Below are positions 34,364-41,888 of a DNA stretch of 64,000 nt, in pieces. The position numbers were made by a program, and so were the translations under genes. Origin of the DNA: Peristeroidobacter agariperforans (GTDB lineage: Bacteria > Pseudomonadota > Gammaproteobacteria > Steroidobacterales > Steroidobacteraceae); contig NZ_RYFW01000001.1 of NCBI RefSeq assembly GCF_004138335.1, forward strand, positions 2,232,001 through 2,296,000. The letters run 5' to 3'. Under the pieces are notes generated by a model. That model saw nothing but the letters and a program-made list of their open reading frames with translations, was not told the DNA's origin and made no database searches. Numbering within the stretch: position 1 is the stretch's first letter; every line of letters begins with the position of its first letter.

Positions 34364-34471
34364 AACATTTATGACATGGAGTGGTTGTAAAAAGGGGGTA
34401 GGCCGAACGAAATTCCCCTAGCCCCTACCATGACTTGCCACCGCACCTGCCGGTGCGAACCATGTACTCTA

Positions 34472-34492
34472 TCCGTCAACCCTGCTGACGGA
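34472..34492 (+). promoter_or_regulatory. Hairpin sequestering the ribosome-binding site of the barrel gene
   Basis: TCCGTCA (34472-34478) pairs with TGACGGA (34486-34492) across ACCCTGC. The GGA of the GGAG ribosome-binding site (34490-34493), which serves the ATG at 34501, lies in the 3' arm. A second small hairpin, CGCACC with GGTGCG (34442-34457), lies just upstream. The arrangement could let temperature or a factor control translation of the outer-membrane protein. Confidence 0.4.
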
Positions 34493-34500
34493 GACTCGCG

Positions 34501-35034
34501 ATGACTAAATCGATTGTGGCCGCGATCGTTCTGCTTGCTGCCAGCGGTTCCGTGTTTGCTGCTGACAACGGCATCTACTTGGGTGGGTCGGTCGGTCAAG
34601 CCAATCTCAAGGTGGACAATCTCGCCGGATTGAGTGCAGCCGATTTCGATGGGGATGACACGGCGTTCAAGGTGATCGCGGGATTTCGGCCGCTCGATTG
34701 GTTTGCGGTGGAAGCATCGTACGTCGACTTTGGAAACCCTGACGCCACCGTCCTCGGGGAGCGCTTCGAAGCGGAAGCCGACGGCGTCTCCGCTTTCGCC
34801 GTCGGTTTCTTCGCTCTTGGTCCGGTGGATATCTTCGGAAAGCTCGGCGGCATCAACTGGGATTCGAACTTCAGCGGCGGGCTCGAGAGTGACGGTACGG
34901 ACTTCGCCTACGGCGTCGGCGCGCAGCTCCGCTTCTTGAGTCTCAGCGTCCGTGCCGAGTATGAAGGGTTCGATCTGAGCGACGTCGACGATCTCAATAT
35001 GATTTCGATCGGGCTGACGTACACGTTCTTGTAA
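34501..35034 (+). CDS. Outer-membrane beta-barrel protein (OmpW/opacity-like small porin)
   Basis: A 177-residue exported protein. The signal peptide is MTKSIVAAIVLLAASGSVFA. The mature part has alternating strands rich in aromatic and Gly residues and Asp-rich loops, and ends with IGLTYTFL, a typical barrel C-terminus with terminal hydrophobic pattern. It fits an eight-stranded outer-membrane barrel of the OmpA-N/opacity type (IYLGGSVGQAN at the mature N-terminus). Its role is unknown. The ribosome-binding site is partly hidden in a hairpin. Confidence 0.82.
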   Translation: MTKSIVAAIVLLAASGSVFAADNGIYLGGSVGQANLKVDNLAGLSAADFDGDDTAFKVIAGFRPLDWFAVEASYVDFGNPDATVLGERFEAEADGVSAFAVGFFALGPVDIFGKLGGINWDSNFSGGLESDGTDFAYGVGAQLRFLSLSVRAEYEGFDLSDVDDLNMISIGLTYTFL

Positions 35035-35037
35035 CGA

Positions 35038-35427
35038 CTAATGTCGCCCGGGCTCGAAGAGCTCGATCGGATTGCCGTCAGGATCGAGTAGCTGGATCTG
35101 CCGGCCACCAGGTCCTGCTTCCATCTCGTTGCGAAAGCGCGCGTCGCTTTTCTTGAGATCCTCGATAATGTCGGTCAAGTTTGTCACGCGCAGCACTATC
35201 CGGTTCCAGCCCCCCGGTTCCTGAACACGTCCATCCGGCATCGGGCGCGACCCCGACGCCCCCGGGCCGCTCAAGAGAAGGTGTAGGCTGCCGAGCGAAA
35301 CATTGGCAAACGCCGGCAGCTGCTGGCGCTCCACCTTGAAACCAAGCAGCTCGACGTAGAATTTGACCGACCGGCCGACATCAGTGACTTGATATCGAAC
35401 GCCGTGAAAATCGCTTGGAGTCAGCAT
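35038..35427 (-). CDS. VOC-family (glyoxalase-fold) protein
   Basis: A 129-residue vicinal-oxygen-chelate protein. One N-terminal beta-alpha-beta-beta-beta module starts at FHGVRYQVTDVGRSVKFYVELLGF, and the C-terminal strand QIQLLDPDGNPIELFEP holds the usual metal-contact Glu. The start at ATG 35427 follows GGGAG on the minus strand; the frame extension to 35517 has no support. It is divergent from the methyltransferase gene at 35536. The substrate is unknown (lactoylglutathione-like, antibiotic or aromatic). Confidence 0.88.
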   Translation of the reverse strand: MLTPSDFHGVRYQVTDVGRSVKFYVELLGFKVERQQLPAFANVSLGSLHLLLSGPGASGSRPMPDGRVQEPGGWNRIVLRVTNLTDIIEDLKKSDARFRNEMEAGPGGRQIQLLDPDGNPIELFEPGRH

Positions 35428-35535
35428 GGCGATCTCCCAAGTGAGAGTTGGTTGCGGTGGACCTTGCCATAGTATTCGCCGTTTCGGCAATGCCGATCCG
35501 ACGGCTGGCCGTCTCATAAGAGAACAGCGAACGAC

Positions 35536-36180
35536 ATGAAGTCAGCAAGCAGTTATGAAATGCATGCGCTTGATTTTCTCGATGCGCGAGACAAGTCGAC
35601 AATCGGCGCTGATGTCGTTGCTCGTTGGGCCAGGGAACTGCCGGTCGGCGCCGACGTCATCGAAATCGCTTGTGGTGGCGGATATCCCGTTAGTCGAGTG
35701 TTAGTGGACAGCGGCGTCAATCTTTGGGCCATCGATGCGTCTCCTACGCTGCTCGAGCAATTCCGTTTGCGATTTCCCAACGTTCCAACTCGATGCTCGC
35801 TGGCCCTGGAAAGTGATTACTTCGGGAAGGAGTTCGGTGCAGCCGTAGCCATCGGGCTGCTCTTCCTCCTGGAAGAAGCCGGCCAGTTGGCCTTCCTGCG
35901 CCGCGTGTCTGAGATTCTGTTGCCTGGCGGTCGCTTCCTGTTCACTGCGCCGATCCAAACAGGAGTGTGGCGGGACACTTGCACTGGCCAAGAATGTCGC
36001 TCGCTAGGTAGAGTGAGGTATGTCCAAACCCTGGAGGACGCTGGGTTTTGCCTCATCGGCACCCATGTCGATGAAGGCCAGAATAACTACTATGACGTGC
36101 AGAAGATCAGCGGTTCTGGAGAAGCTCGGCATAGCAAGCCGACACCCGACCGCGCGCCGAAAATGCGCGTACCAAGCTAA
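35536..36180 (+). CDS. Class I SAM-dependent methyltransferase
   Basis: A 214-residue methyltransferase. Motif I reads VIEIACGGGYPVSRVL (about residues 41-56), the acidic end of beta-2 is WAIDASP, and the post-motif region LLPGGRFLFTAPI is present. Length and fold match small-molecule methyltransferases. It has no clear operon partner; the next gene starts 56 bp downstream. The substrate cannot be inferred. Confidence 0.85.
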   Translation: MKSASSYEMHALDFLDARDKSTIGADVVARWARELPVGADVIEIACGGGYPVSRVLVDSGVNLWAIDASPTLLEQFRLRFPNVPTRCSLALESDYFGKEFGAAVAIGLLFLLEEAGQLAFLRRVSEILLPGGRFLFTAPIQTGVWRDTCTGQECRSLGRVRYVQTLEDAGFCLIGTHVDEGQNNYYDVQKISGSGEARHSKPTPDRAPKMRVPS

Positions 36181-36236
36181 CGTCGCGCAAGGCATGACGA
36201 AAGCAAGGACGTTTAGACAAACGAGGACGAACCCGA

Positions 36237-37601
36237 ATGACCGCACGGCTGGCGCGTCTGAATCTAGGCATCGTTTTCAAGGCGCTCATTTCAGGAATGG
36301 TTCTCCTGGGAGTCTGGGCGCTGTTCATCAATATTTCCTGGTTCGACGAGCCACTCCATCCTGAGCTGGTCTCAATGAGGGAGCTTCGGTCGGTTTCCAT
36401 GGAAGGGAACGCCTATGTACTGGCGCTCGGCTTTGCAGCGGCGCAAGAGCGGAGTCCGCAGCTCGTTGGGCGGAAGATCCTAGAAGTCCTTCGAGTGAAA
36501 CACGAGCGCGGGCAAAGCATCGCGCTCACTGCGCAGGAGTCAGAGGCTATTCTTGGTGGATCAAAACTCGACGAGGATTGGCAGGAGGAGCTCAAGAGTC
36601 TGACGTGTAATGCTCGTAGATACCTGAACTGTGCGGAACAACTCATCGCAGAGATGGCGCGCGCCGATGTAACGACGCCCAGATTGAGCGCCTTGTTCGA
36701 GCGCTACAGTTTGCTGCTTGAGCAGCCTCGTTTCGAGGAGAGCCAGGAGCGCGACGTGTTTTCCCCCATGCCTCCATACCAAGCATTGACGGCTATCGGA
36801 CGGCTGCGCCTGGCGAAGAGCTACGAGAGGGAATCCATCCCAGAGTTTCTCAGTAAAGCGGGCCAGGATTTTAAGTTCTGGCTCAGGGCGCTACGAGAGG
36901 GCGAAACGCTTGCGACAAAGATGGTGTCCCTCGCAGGTATTCAAAACGATCTCGACTTTCTTTCAACGCTGATGCGACATCGCGAATTGACAGAAAGTGA
37001 CCATCGCCAGATCCAGGCGTTCCTGCGCCCCCTGACCCGAGAAGAAAGCAACATCGCAGAGGCGTTGATTTCGGAGGCTCGAATCGCGTTGCTAAGCGGA
37101 GAGCCTCCAATCCTCATGCGCGCTTCCTGGCTGATGAAACTGATGTCGCAGGAAAACGCCACATCGAACGAAGACTACATGGTAAATGTCGTCCCGATGC
37201 TGCATCGTGCGTCGTTGAGTGCCGAGGAGTACTACCGCCAGAAAGCATACGAACCGCTGATGTATCAGCTGCGGCTGTTTCCTGCGCCGCTCTACAATTT
37301 GGGTGGCAGGCTCGCGCTGAGTGAGGGGCGCGACGCGGCGCAGTTTCCAGCTCGCGTGCACGACCAGAATGGTCGAATCTTGCTGGTGTTGCTCCAGTCG
37401 GAAATTGAACGTCGTCCGGCGTCAACTGAGGTGAGCCAAGTCATCAATGCCTCCGAGTACCGTGATCCGTACACGGGCAAGCCGATGACATACGACGTTA
37501 AAGCGCAGACGATAGGATTCAAGTGCGTGCACACCATCTTCCATCCTCCGGATCCTCCGGATGTCTGCGCGTTTCCGATCGGCCCCATCGAGAAGCCCTA
37601 A
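36237..37601 (+). CDS. Hypothetical protein with one N-terminal membrane anchor
   Basis: A 454-residue protein with one transmembrane helix (VFKALISGMVLLGVWALFI, about residues 13-31) and a large, mostly helical soluble part that should face the periplasm. Three cysteine-containing spots occur (SLTCNARRYLNC, FKCVHTIFHPP, VCAFP). The base composition is visibly less GC-rich than the neighbours (for example around 36830-37020), a possible sign of transfer. No family was recognised. Confidence 0.7.
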   Translation: MTARLARLNLGIVFKALISGMVLLGVWALFINISWFDEPLHPELVSMRELRSVSMEGNAYVLALGFAAAQERSPQLVGRKILEVLRVKHERGQSIALTAQESEAILGGSKLDEDWQEELKSLTCNARRYLNCAEQLIAEMARADVTTPRLSALFERYSLLLEQPRFEESQERDVFSPMPPYQALTAIGRLRLAKSYERESIPEFLSKAGQDFKFWLRALREGETLATKMVSLAGIQNDLDFLSTLMRHRELTESDHRQIQAFLRPLTREESNIAEALISEARIALLSGEPPILMRASWLMKLMSQENATSNEDYMVNVVPMLHRASLSAEEYYRQKAYEPLMYQLRLFPAPLYNLGGRLALSEGRDAAQFPARVHDQNGRILLVLLQSEIERRPASTEVSQVINASEYRDPYTGKPMTYDVKAQTIGFKCVHTIFHPPDPPDVCAFPIGPIEKP

Positions 37602-37659
37602 GCTCTGTTGACAGCTCGGGGCGCGAACGCGATTCCGCGCTGGGGAGTTTGGTTTCTCA

Positions 37660-38325
37660 TCAAGGCCGCTCGGCATCGCCGAGCAGTTGCTCACGTTCGG
37701 CCTGCAAGCGGCGTCGGAGGTATTCGTCGCGGCTCAGGCCGTTCGGGATGGTCTGGAGCGACAGGGTCTCGGCGACGATCTGGCTCTCCCGAACCTTGTA
37801 CAGTTCAAACATCGGATCGGGCTGCGCAGTTGCCTGTGCGTTGCGTTGGCGGGTATCTGCCTCGTAACGTTGCTTGAGTGCGTGTAGCTGCGTTACTTGT
37901 TGTTGTTCATCGGCAACCGTGGCTCGAATCAGTCCTGCGCGAAGCAGGAACGTTTCGCCCGCGGACAAGCCTCCAGCCTGTTCGATGCGAGAGAGCTCCT
38001 GTGAGATATAAGATGCTCGCTGACGGGCCTGCTCGGGGGACAAGGCTGGGACTTGCGCGAAAAATTCTCGGGCCTGCTCATTGAATCTTGCGCGTTCGTG
38101 AACATCGACAGGACGGGTATTCTCGCTCGGGTGTGCTGTCGCGTCCGCACGAGCAGGTGCAGGCGAAGGGGAGGAATCATCCCGGTGCTCCTTCCCTTCA
38201 CCGGGGATCCCGCGCGCGTCGGTCGGCTTCGTTCGCTCCGCTGTTGGCATTCCCAAATGCAGTGCCCATCCAAGGGCCACCGCGGCCAGCGCAAGGGCAA
38301 TCAGCATTGTCCATCGAGCTTGCAT
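37660..38325 (-). CDS. Membrane-anchored helical protein next to a secreted hydrolase (unknown family)
   Basis: About 221 residues from the ATG at 38325. It has an N-terminal transmembrane helix (MLIALALAAVALGWAL), a Pro/Ala/Ser-rich linker (about 30-70), and a charged helical domain (for example SYISQELSRIEQAGGLSAGE, then LSRDEYLRRRLQAEREQL). This layout (anchor, variable Pro/Ala linker, helical periplasmic domain) recalls lipase-specific foldases, but the foldase motif was not found. It ends the transcript that begins with the pectinacetylesterase-like gene, whose stop lies 8 bp upstream of its start, so it may serve that hydrolase. Confidence 0.65.
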   Translation of the reverse strand: MQARWTMLIALALAAVALGWALHLGMPTAERTKPTDARGIPGEGKEHRDDSSPSPAPARADATAHPSENTRPVDVHERARFNEQAREFFAQVPALSPEQARQRASYISQELSRIEQAGGLSAGETFLLRAGLIRATVADEQQQVTQLHALKQRYEADTRQRNAQATAQPDPMFELYKVRESQIVAETLSLQTIPNGLSRDEYLRRRLQAEREQLLGDAERP

Positions 38326-38333
38326 CGACTCGC

Positions 38334-39746
38334 CTATAAAAGCGACTCGATCAGTTGATAAATCAGGTTGGGTGGCTTGGCTCGGTCGGCCTGATCGCTG
38401 GCTTCGGACGCGTCCAGTACGGCGCCGCCGCCGTCCAGCACGCTGTCGATGAAGTTGCGCAGTTCCAGCGAGCGCTCTTGAATGTCGCCGTTCTCGAAAT
38501 CGACGATGGTCGTGCAGTGGCTTTCGTTCAGGGCGCGGAATTGCGGAAAGTAGCCGCCGAAACTCGGCAGCGTTTGCAATGTTTGTCGCAGACGTTCGGT
38601 ATCCGTGCCCCACTTGGCGTGGATCAGCGCCTCTTTGGCAGCCTGGCTCGGCGCGTTGACGATTTCCGGGAAGAAGCGCTCGTACGAGTACGACGAATAA
38701 TTCAGGTCCTGCCAGAAATGCGTGTGGCCGAGGCGATCGTTAGGCGCCTTCGCGGCCAGCGCCGCATAAATGGTGCCGAAATTGTTGCTATCGAACCCGG
38801 GCAGCACCGATGCCAGATACGGCATCGGCCCCTGATCCAATCCCCACGCGGAGCGAATCTGAGTGTGTAACGGCACCGACGGATACTGAGCGGGATTGCC
38901 GCCGACAGGTGCGGAGAACGCAGGGCCGGAGTCGTTGATCAGATACCCGTAAGTCGGAGCCATATCGCGCCGGACCGTCGCGTAGCTATTGAGGCTGCCG
39001 ATGCCGCCGGCGCTGCAGCCCGTCGATAACATCTGCGTCGGCCGGGGCAATCGATTTTTCAACCACGCGAGGACGGCGCGGGTATTGCGGGCTCCATTGT
39101 GGTGCCACACCAGCGGAGTGTTCTGCCCGGTGGGATCGTTGTAGACCGCAACTCTGTCGCCGCTATAAACATCTCCAGTGCAGTAAGGAACATAGATCAT
39201 GTTCCAGTTCTGGGTTTTGACCGACGACCACGGGTGCGCGCGCACGACAAAGGGACTGACCAGGCTGCTCGCAGGGCTGAGCAAACTCATATAGTCGTCT
39301 GGAATGCCATTCGGATTGCGAGCGCCACGGATGCCGGTCTGGCCGCTGCAACTTGCATAGTCCCAGCACGCCCCACCGCCTTCCATGTAAATGATGGTGT
39401 TCCGGGTGTTGGGCACGCGGTTCACGAAAAATTTATATTGCGAGCCGTTGCCGCACACCGCGCCGGTCGAGGGCGCGAGTTTGACTGTCTGCCATTGATA
39501 GTAGGCGCCGGGACTGAAGCCGTCGCTGAATCCGGAAGGATTCGACAACAGTGGATAAGGCCCTTGCATCTGGGCCGGTGTCACCGGGTTGTCGGCGGGC
39601 GGAGGGGAGACCAGATTCAAGATCGTCTGCAGGGCGCTGTAATCGCCTGCTTCAGCATGCGCCGGCTGCGTCGCGCCCACGGTGCAGGCGATTAGAACCG
39701 GCAAAAAGAACATCGCGCGCGCAGTGGAGAAAACGAGTCCTGCCAT
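38334..39746 (-). CDS. Secreted pectinacetylesterase/Notum-like hydrolase
   Basis: About 470 residues from the ATG at 39746, which follows AAGGAG on the minus strand. A signal peptide (MFFLPVLIACTVGATQPAHA region) leads to an alpha/beta hydrolase of the pectinacetylesterase family. The oxyanion motif is IYMEGGGACW, the nucleophile is in STGCSAGG and the His is in NESHCTT near the C-terminus. Relatives deacetylate pectin or act on other esters. Many cysteines (CSGQT, YCTGD) suggest disulfides in the exported protein. It is probably co-transcribed with the membrane-anchored helical protein 8 bp downstream. Confidence 0.82.
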   Translation of the reverse strand: MAGLVFSTARAMFFLPVLIACTVGATQPAHAEAGDYSALQTILNLVSPPPADNPVTPAQMQGPYPLLSNPSGFSDGFSPGAYYQWQTVKLAPSTGAVCGNGSQYKFFVNRVPNTRNTIIYMEGGGACWDYASCSGQTGIRGARNPNGIPDDYMSLLSPASSLVSPFVVRAHPWSSVKTQNWNMIYVPYCTGDVYSGDRVAVYNDPTGQNTPLVWHHNGARNTRAVLAWLKNRLPRPTQMLSTGCSAGGIGSLNSYATVRRDMAPTYGYLINDSGPAFSAPVGGNPAQYPSVPLHTQIRSAWGLDQGPMPYLASVLPGFDSNNFGTIYAALAAKAPNDRLGHTHFWQDLNYSSYSYERFFPEIVNAPSQAAKEALIHAKWGTDTERLRQTLQTLPSFGGYFPQFRALNESHCTTIVDFENGDIQERSLELRNFIDSVLDGGGAVLDASEASDQADRAKPPNLIYQLIESLL

Positions 39747-39883
39747 GACCTTCTCCTTGAAAGTCTGTCCGCGACTTTGCGGCAATCTCGTGCGTGGGCA
39801 CTGCCGTGTGGCCCGAAGTCATGCTGCTCCACTATTCAGATCATTGTCAACAAATGCACCGCGAGCGATAGCTGGCATTCCAT

Positions 39884-40240
39884 TCAGATCATCCTTCTCA
39901 CCAGCCATTCCCCCAACGTGCCGACCAGCGACATCACCAAGGCCCCACCGAGCGCCCACCGGAACCCATCGATCTTCAGGTGATCCGTCAGCTTGTCCAC
40001 GATCACGAGCAGGATCGCATTGATAATCCAGCGCGTGATGAACGCGAGCAGCCACGCGAGACCTAACGTCGCGACGGTGAAGATCGCGAACAGCAGCCAG
40101 CCCAGCAGAAAGTTGAGCACGCCGAAGATGGCGGCGACGAGCACGGCGCTCTTGGGGCCTTTGATATGGAAACCGGGCAGGACAGCCGCCGTCAACCAGA
40201 CTGCCAGGGAGAGGATCAGCCAGGAGAGGATCAGTCTCAT
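39884..40240 (-). CDS. Four-helix membrane protein of the phage-holin-IV (PF04020) family
   Basis: A 118-residue protein with four hydrophobic helices and the family block LPGFHIKGPKSAVLVAAIFGVLN. Despite the holin-like name, chromosomal members are widespread and not tied to prophages; the function is unknown. Its start codon overlaps the start of the small plus-strand frame at 40239 (shared CATG). Confidence 0.85.
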   Translation of the reverse strand: MRLILSWLILSLAVWLTAAVLPGFHIKGPKSAVLVAAIFGVLNFLLGWLLFAIFTVATLGLAWLLAFITRWIINAILLVIVDKLTDHLKIDGFRWALGGALVMSLVGTLGEWLVRRMI

Positions 40241-40454
40241 GTTTCAGGCTCCATTCGATGGGTCGGCGTCGGAGTCTACGCCGGCCGACGGTGCGGTGCA
40301 GGCCATGGACGTCCTGGGCGGCAAAGGGGGCCGGCCAATAGCAGTGGCGCGGCCCCAGCAAAAATATGATCGCACACCGTTCCGCGACCAATACGGCTTC
40401 TGGGCTGATTTCGTTCACCCGACCGCTATGGCGGAAGGCGCGTTCGTCGACTAG
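40239..40454 (+). CDS. Possible 71-residue small protein overlapping head to head with the holin-like gene
   Basis: ATG 40239 follows GGAGAGG (40222-40228). The second half reads like a real protein (KYDRTPFRDQYGFWADFVHP, then MAEGAFVD), unlike the low-complexity shadow frames around it. It ends with TAG overlapping the end of the DUF4397 gene. No family was recognised. The first 25 residues are less convincing, and ATG 40306 is another possible start. Confidence 0.4.
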   Translation: MFQAPFDGSASESTPADGAVQAMDVLGGKGGRPIAVARPQQKYDRTPFRDQYGFWADFVHPTAMAEGAFVD

Positions 40455-41878
40455 TTCGCGGTGGCCGCGTCGCTGACCGGCAGTAGTTCCAAGCTGCCGC
40501 CCTCGTTGTCGAGCAGCACGAGTGTCTTCACATCGCCATTGTCGACGTGAAAGCGGCTCGGTCCCATCACCAGCGTCGACGTGCCGGCAAAATAAAAGAA
40601 AACGTCGTAGTCCCCGGCCTTGAGGGTGAACTGGCTGGAAGGGTTCTGATAGGCCAGCGCGGAGGCAGTGGGCACGGTGTCGTCGTCCTCGAAGTCCACC
40701 GTCTCGCCGGGCAAGCGCAGATACAAATCCAGCAGCTCGGCATCTTCGAGGCTGCCTGCGCCGTGCAGGAATCGAAAGCTCGCTTGTGTCGGCACGCTGC
40801 GGGCGTCGGCGGAAAGCACCACAGCGTCCACAACAGATGCCGGGCCCATCGCGTACGCGGTGTAGTGCCCGCCCGCGGCTGCGGCGAACTCTTCGAAGAA
40901 AACATACGGTGAGCTGACGCCTGCCGGCACGGCGATCAAGCCGTTTTCGCCCTGGTCGATCGGCAGATAGTCCGTCGACTGTCGAAAGCCCACGTTCTGT
41001 GCCAGCGGATCGGCCAGCCCCGAGCCGACAGTCACATCGAGCGGCGGCGTATCGTGTGAGATGTGAACGAACTTGAGTCCTGCGCCGTCGCGATAGTCAC
41101 GCGCCTCGCCGCTGCCGACGACCAGCAGTTTGGTCGCCGTCGATGTGGGGCCGTTGGTATCGGCGATCGCCATCATGATCCGATTCTGCTCGGAGAATGT
41201 CAGCGACTCGGAGCGATACAGAACATCGCTGGTGCCGGCGGCCAAGAGCTCGACCAGCACGTCGGCGGTCAGCGTCGAATCGTCATCCAGATCGTCGTCG
41301 TCGCGCACCAAAGACAGCTCGAGCGGCGACGTAGTCTCGGTGAGGGACAAAGTATCGACGTAGTACCTCGATGCGATTCCAGCCTTCACCGCCGTCACAT
41401 ACACGTCCACTGCCGGCGTATCCGGCGACGCGTGCGTGAACTGCAGGACGAGTTTGTCGTCATCGACATCCTCGCGTTGATCCAGCCCTTCGATCATGTA
41501 GGTGTGGACGTCTTCCATGCGTCCATAGGCCACGACCGTGTACTCCGTGCCAGCGAGGAAGGTATACGCGGACGCACCGCTGACCGGGGTCTCGGACTCG
41601 TCGTCGTCATCATCGTCGTCCAAATCCGCGGGCAAGAGCGCGCTGAAGCTGAGCGTGTGCTGACCGGGATGCCCGGCGGAGAAACTGGTGGCGCCGCCAT
41701 AGGCGGCGCTTGCCAGCGTCGTGTCGTCGATATCGATTTGCAGCGTGGGGGAGTTCTCGACCAGGTTCAGGCTGCGCAGGTGAAATGTGGTCTCGTCTTC
41801 GTTGAGCGAGCCGTTGCTGCACGCCGTGAGCAGGCCCACCAAAGTGATGGCGCCGCCAGCCCTGATCCATGCGCGCAT
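40451..41878 (-). CDS. DUF4397 lipoprotein with Asp-rich loops
   Basis: About 475 residues from the ATG at 41878, which follows AAGGAG on the minus strand. A lipobox LLTAC marks a lipoprotein. Four related beta modules (about 40-140, 150-240, 250-340, 360-450) carry the DUF4397 pattern of strands such as LQFTHASPDTPAVDVYV, LKFVHISHDTPPLDVTV and FRFLHGAGS. Poly-Asp loops (LDDDDDDDESE; VRDDDDLDDDS) could bind calcium. The gene starts 11 bp after the bamA stop on the same strand, which implies co-expression with this BamA copy and a cell-surface location. Confidence 0.82.
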   Translation of the reverse strand: MRAWIRAGGAITLVGLLTACSNGSLNEDETTFHLRSLNLVENSPTLQIDIDDTTLASAAYGGATSFSAGHPGQHTLSFSALLPADLDDDDDDDESETPVSGASAYTFLAGTEYTVVAYGRMEDVHTYMIEGLDQREDVDDDKLVLQFTHASPDTPAVDVYVTAVKAGIASRYYVDTLSLTETTSPLELSLVRDDDDLDDDSTLTADVLVELLAAGTSDVLYRSESLTFSEQNRIMMAIADTNGPTSTATKLLVVGSGEARDYRDGAGLKFVHISHDTPPLDVTVGSGLADPLAQNVGFRQSTDYLPIDQGENGLIAVPAGVSSPYVFFEEFAAAAGGHYTAYAMGPASVVDAVVLSADARSVPTQASFRFLHGAGSLEDAELLDLYLRLPGETVDFEDDDTVPTASALAYQNPSSQFTLKAGDYDVFFYFAGTSTLVMGPSRFHVDNGDVKTLVLLDNEGGSLELLPVSDAATAN

Positions 41879-41888
41879 CGCGTGCTCC

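Noticed and set aside
39884-40240. Holin-like gene and the HTPGPW protein at 45591 as evidence of a prophage
   Set aside because: No integrase, capsid, tail or lysis genes are nearby; both families also occur as isolated chromosomal genes.
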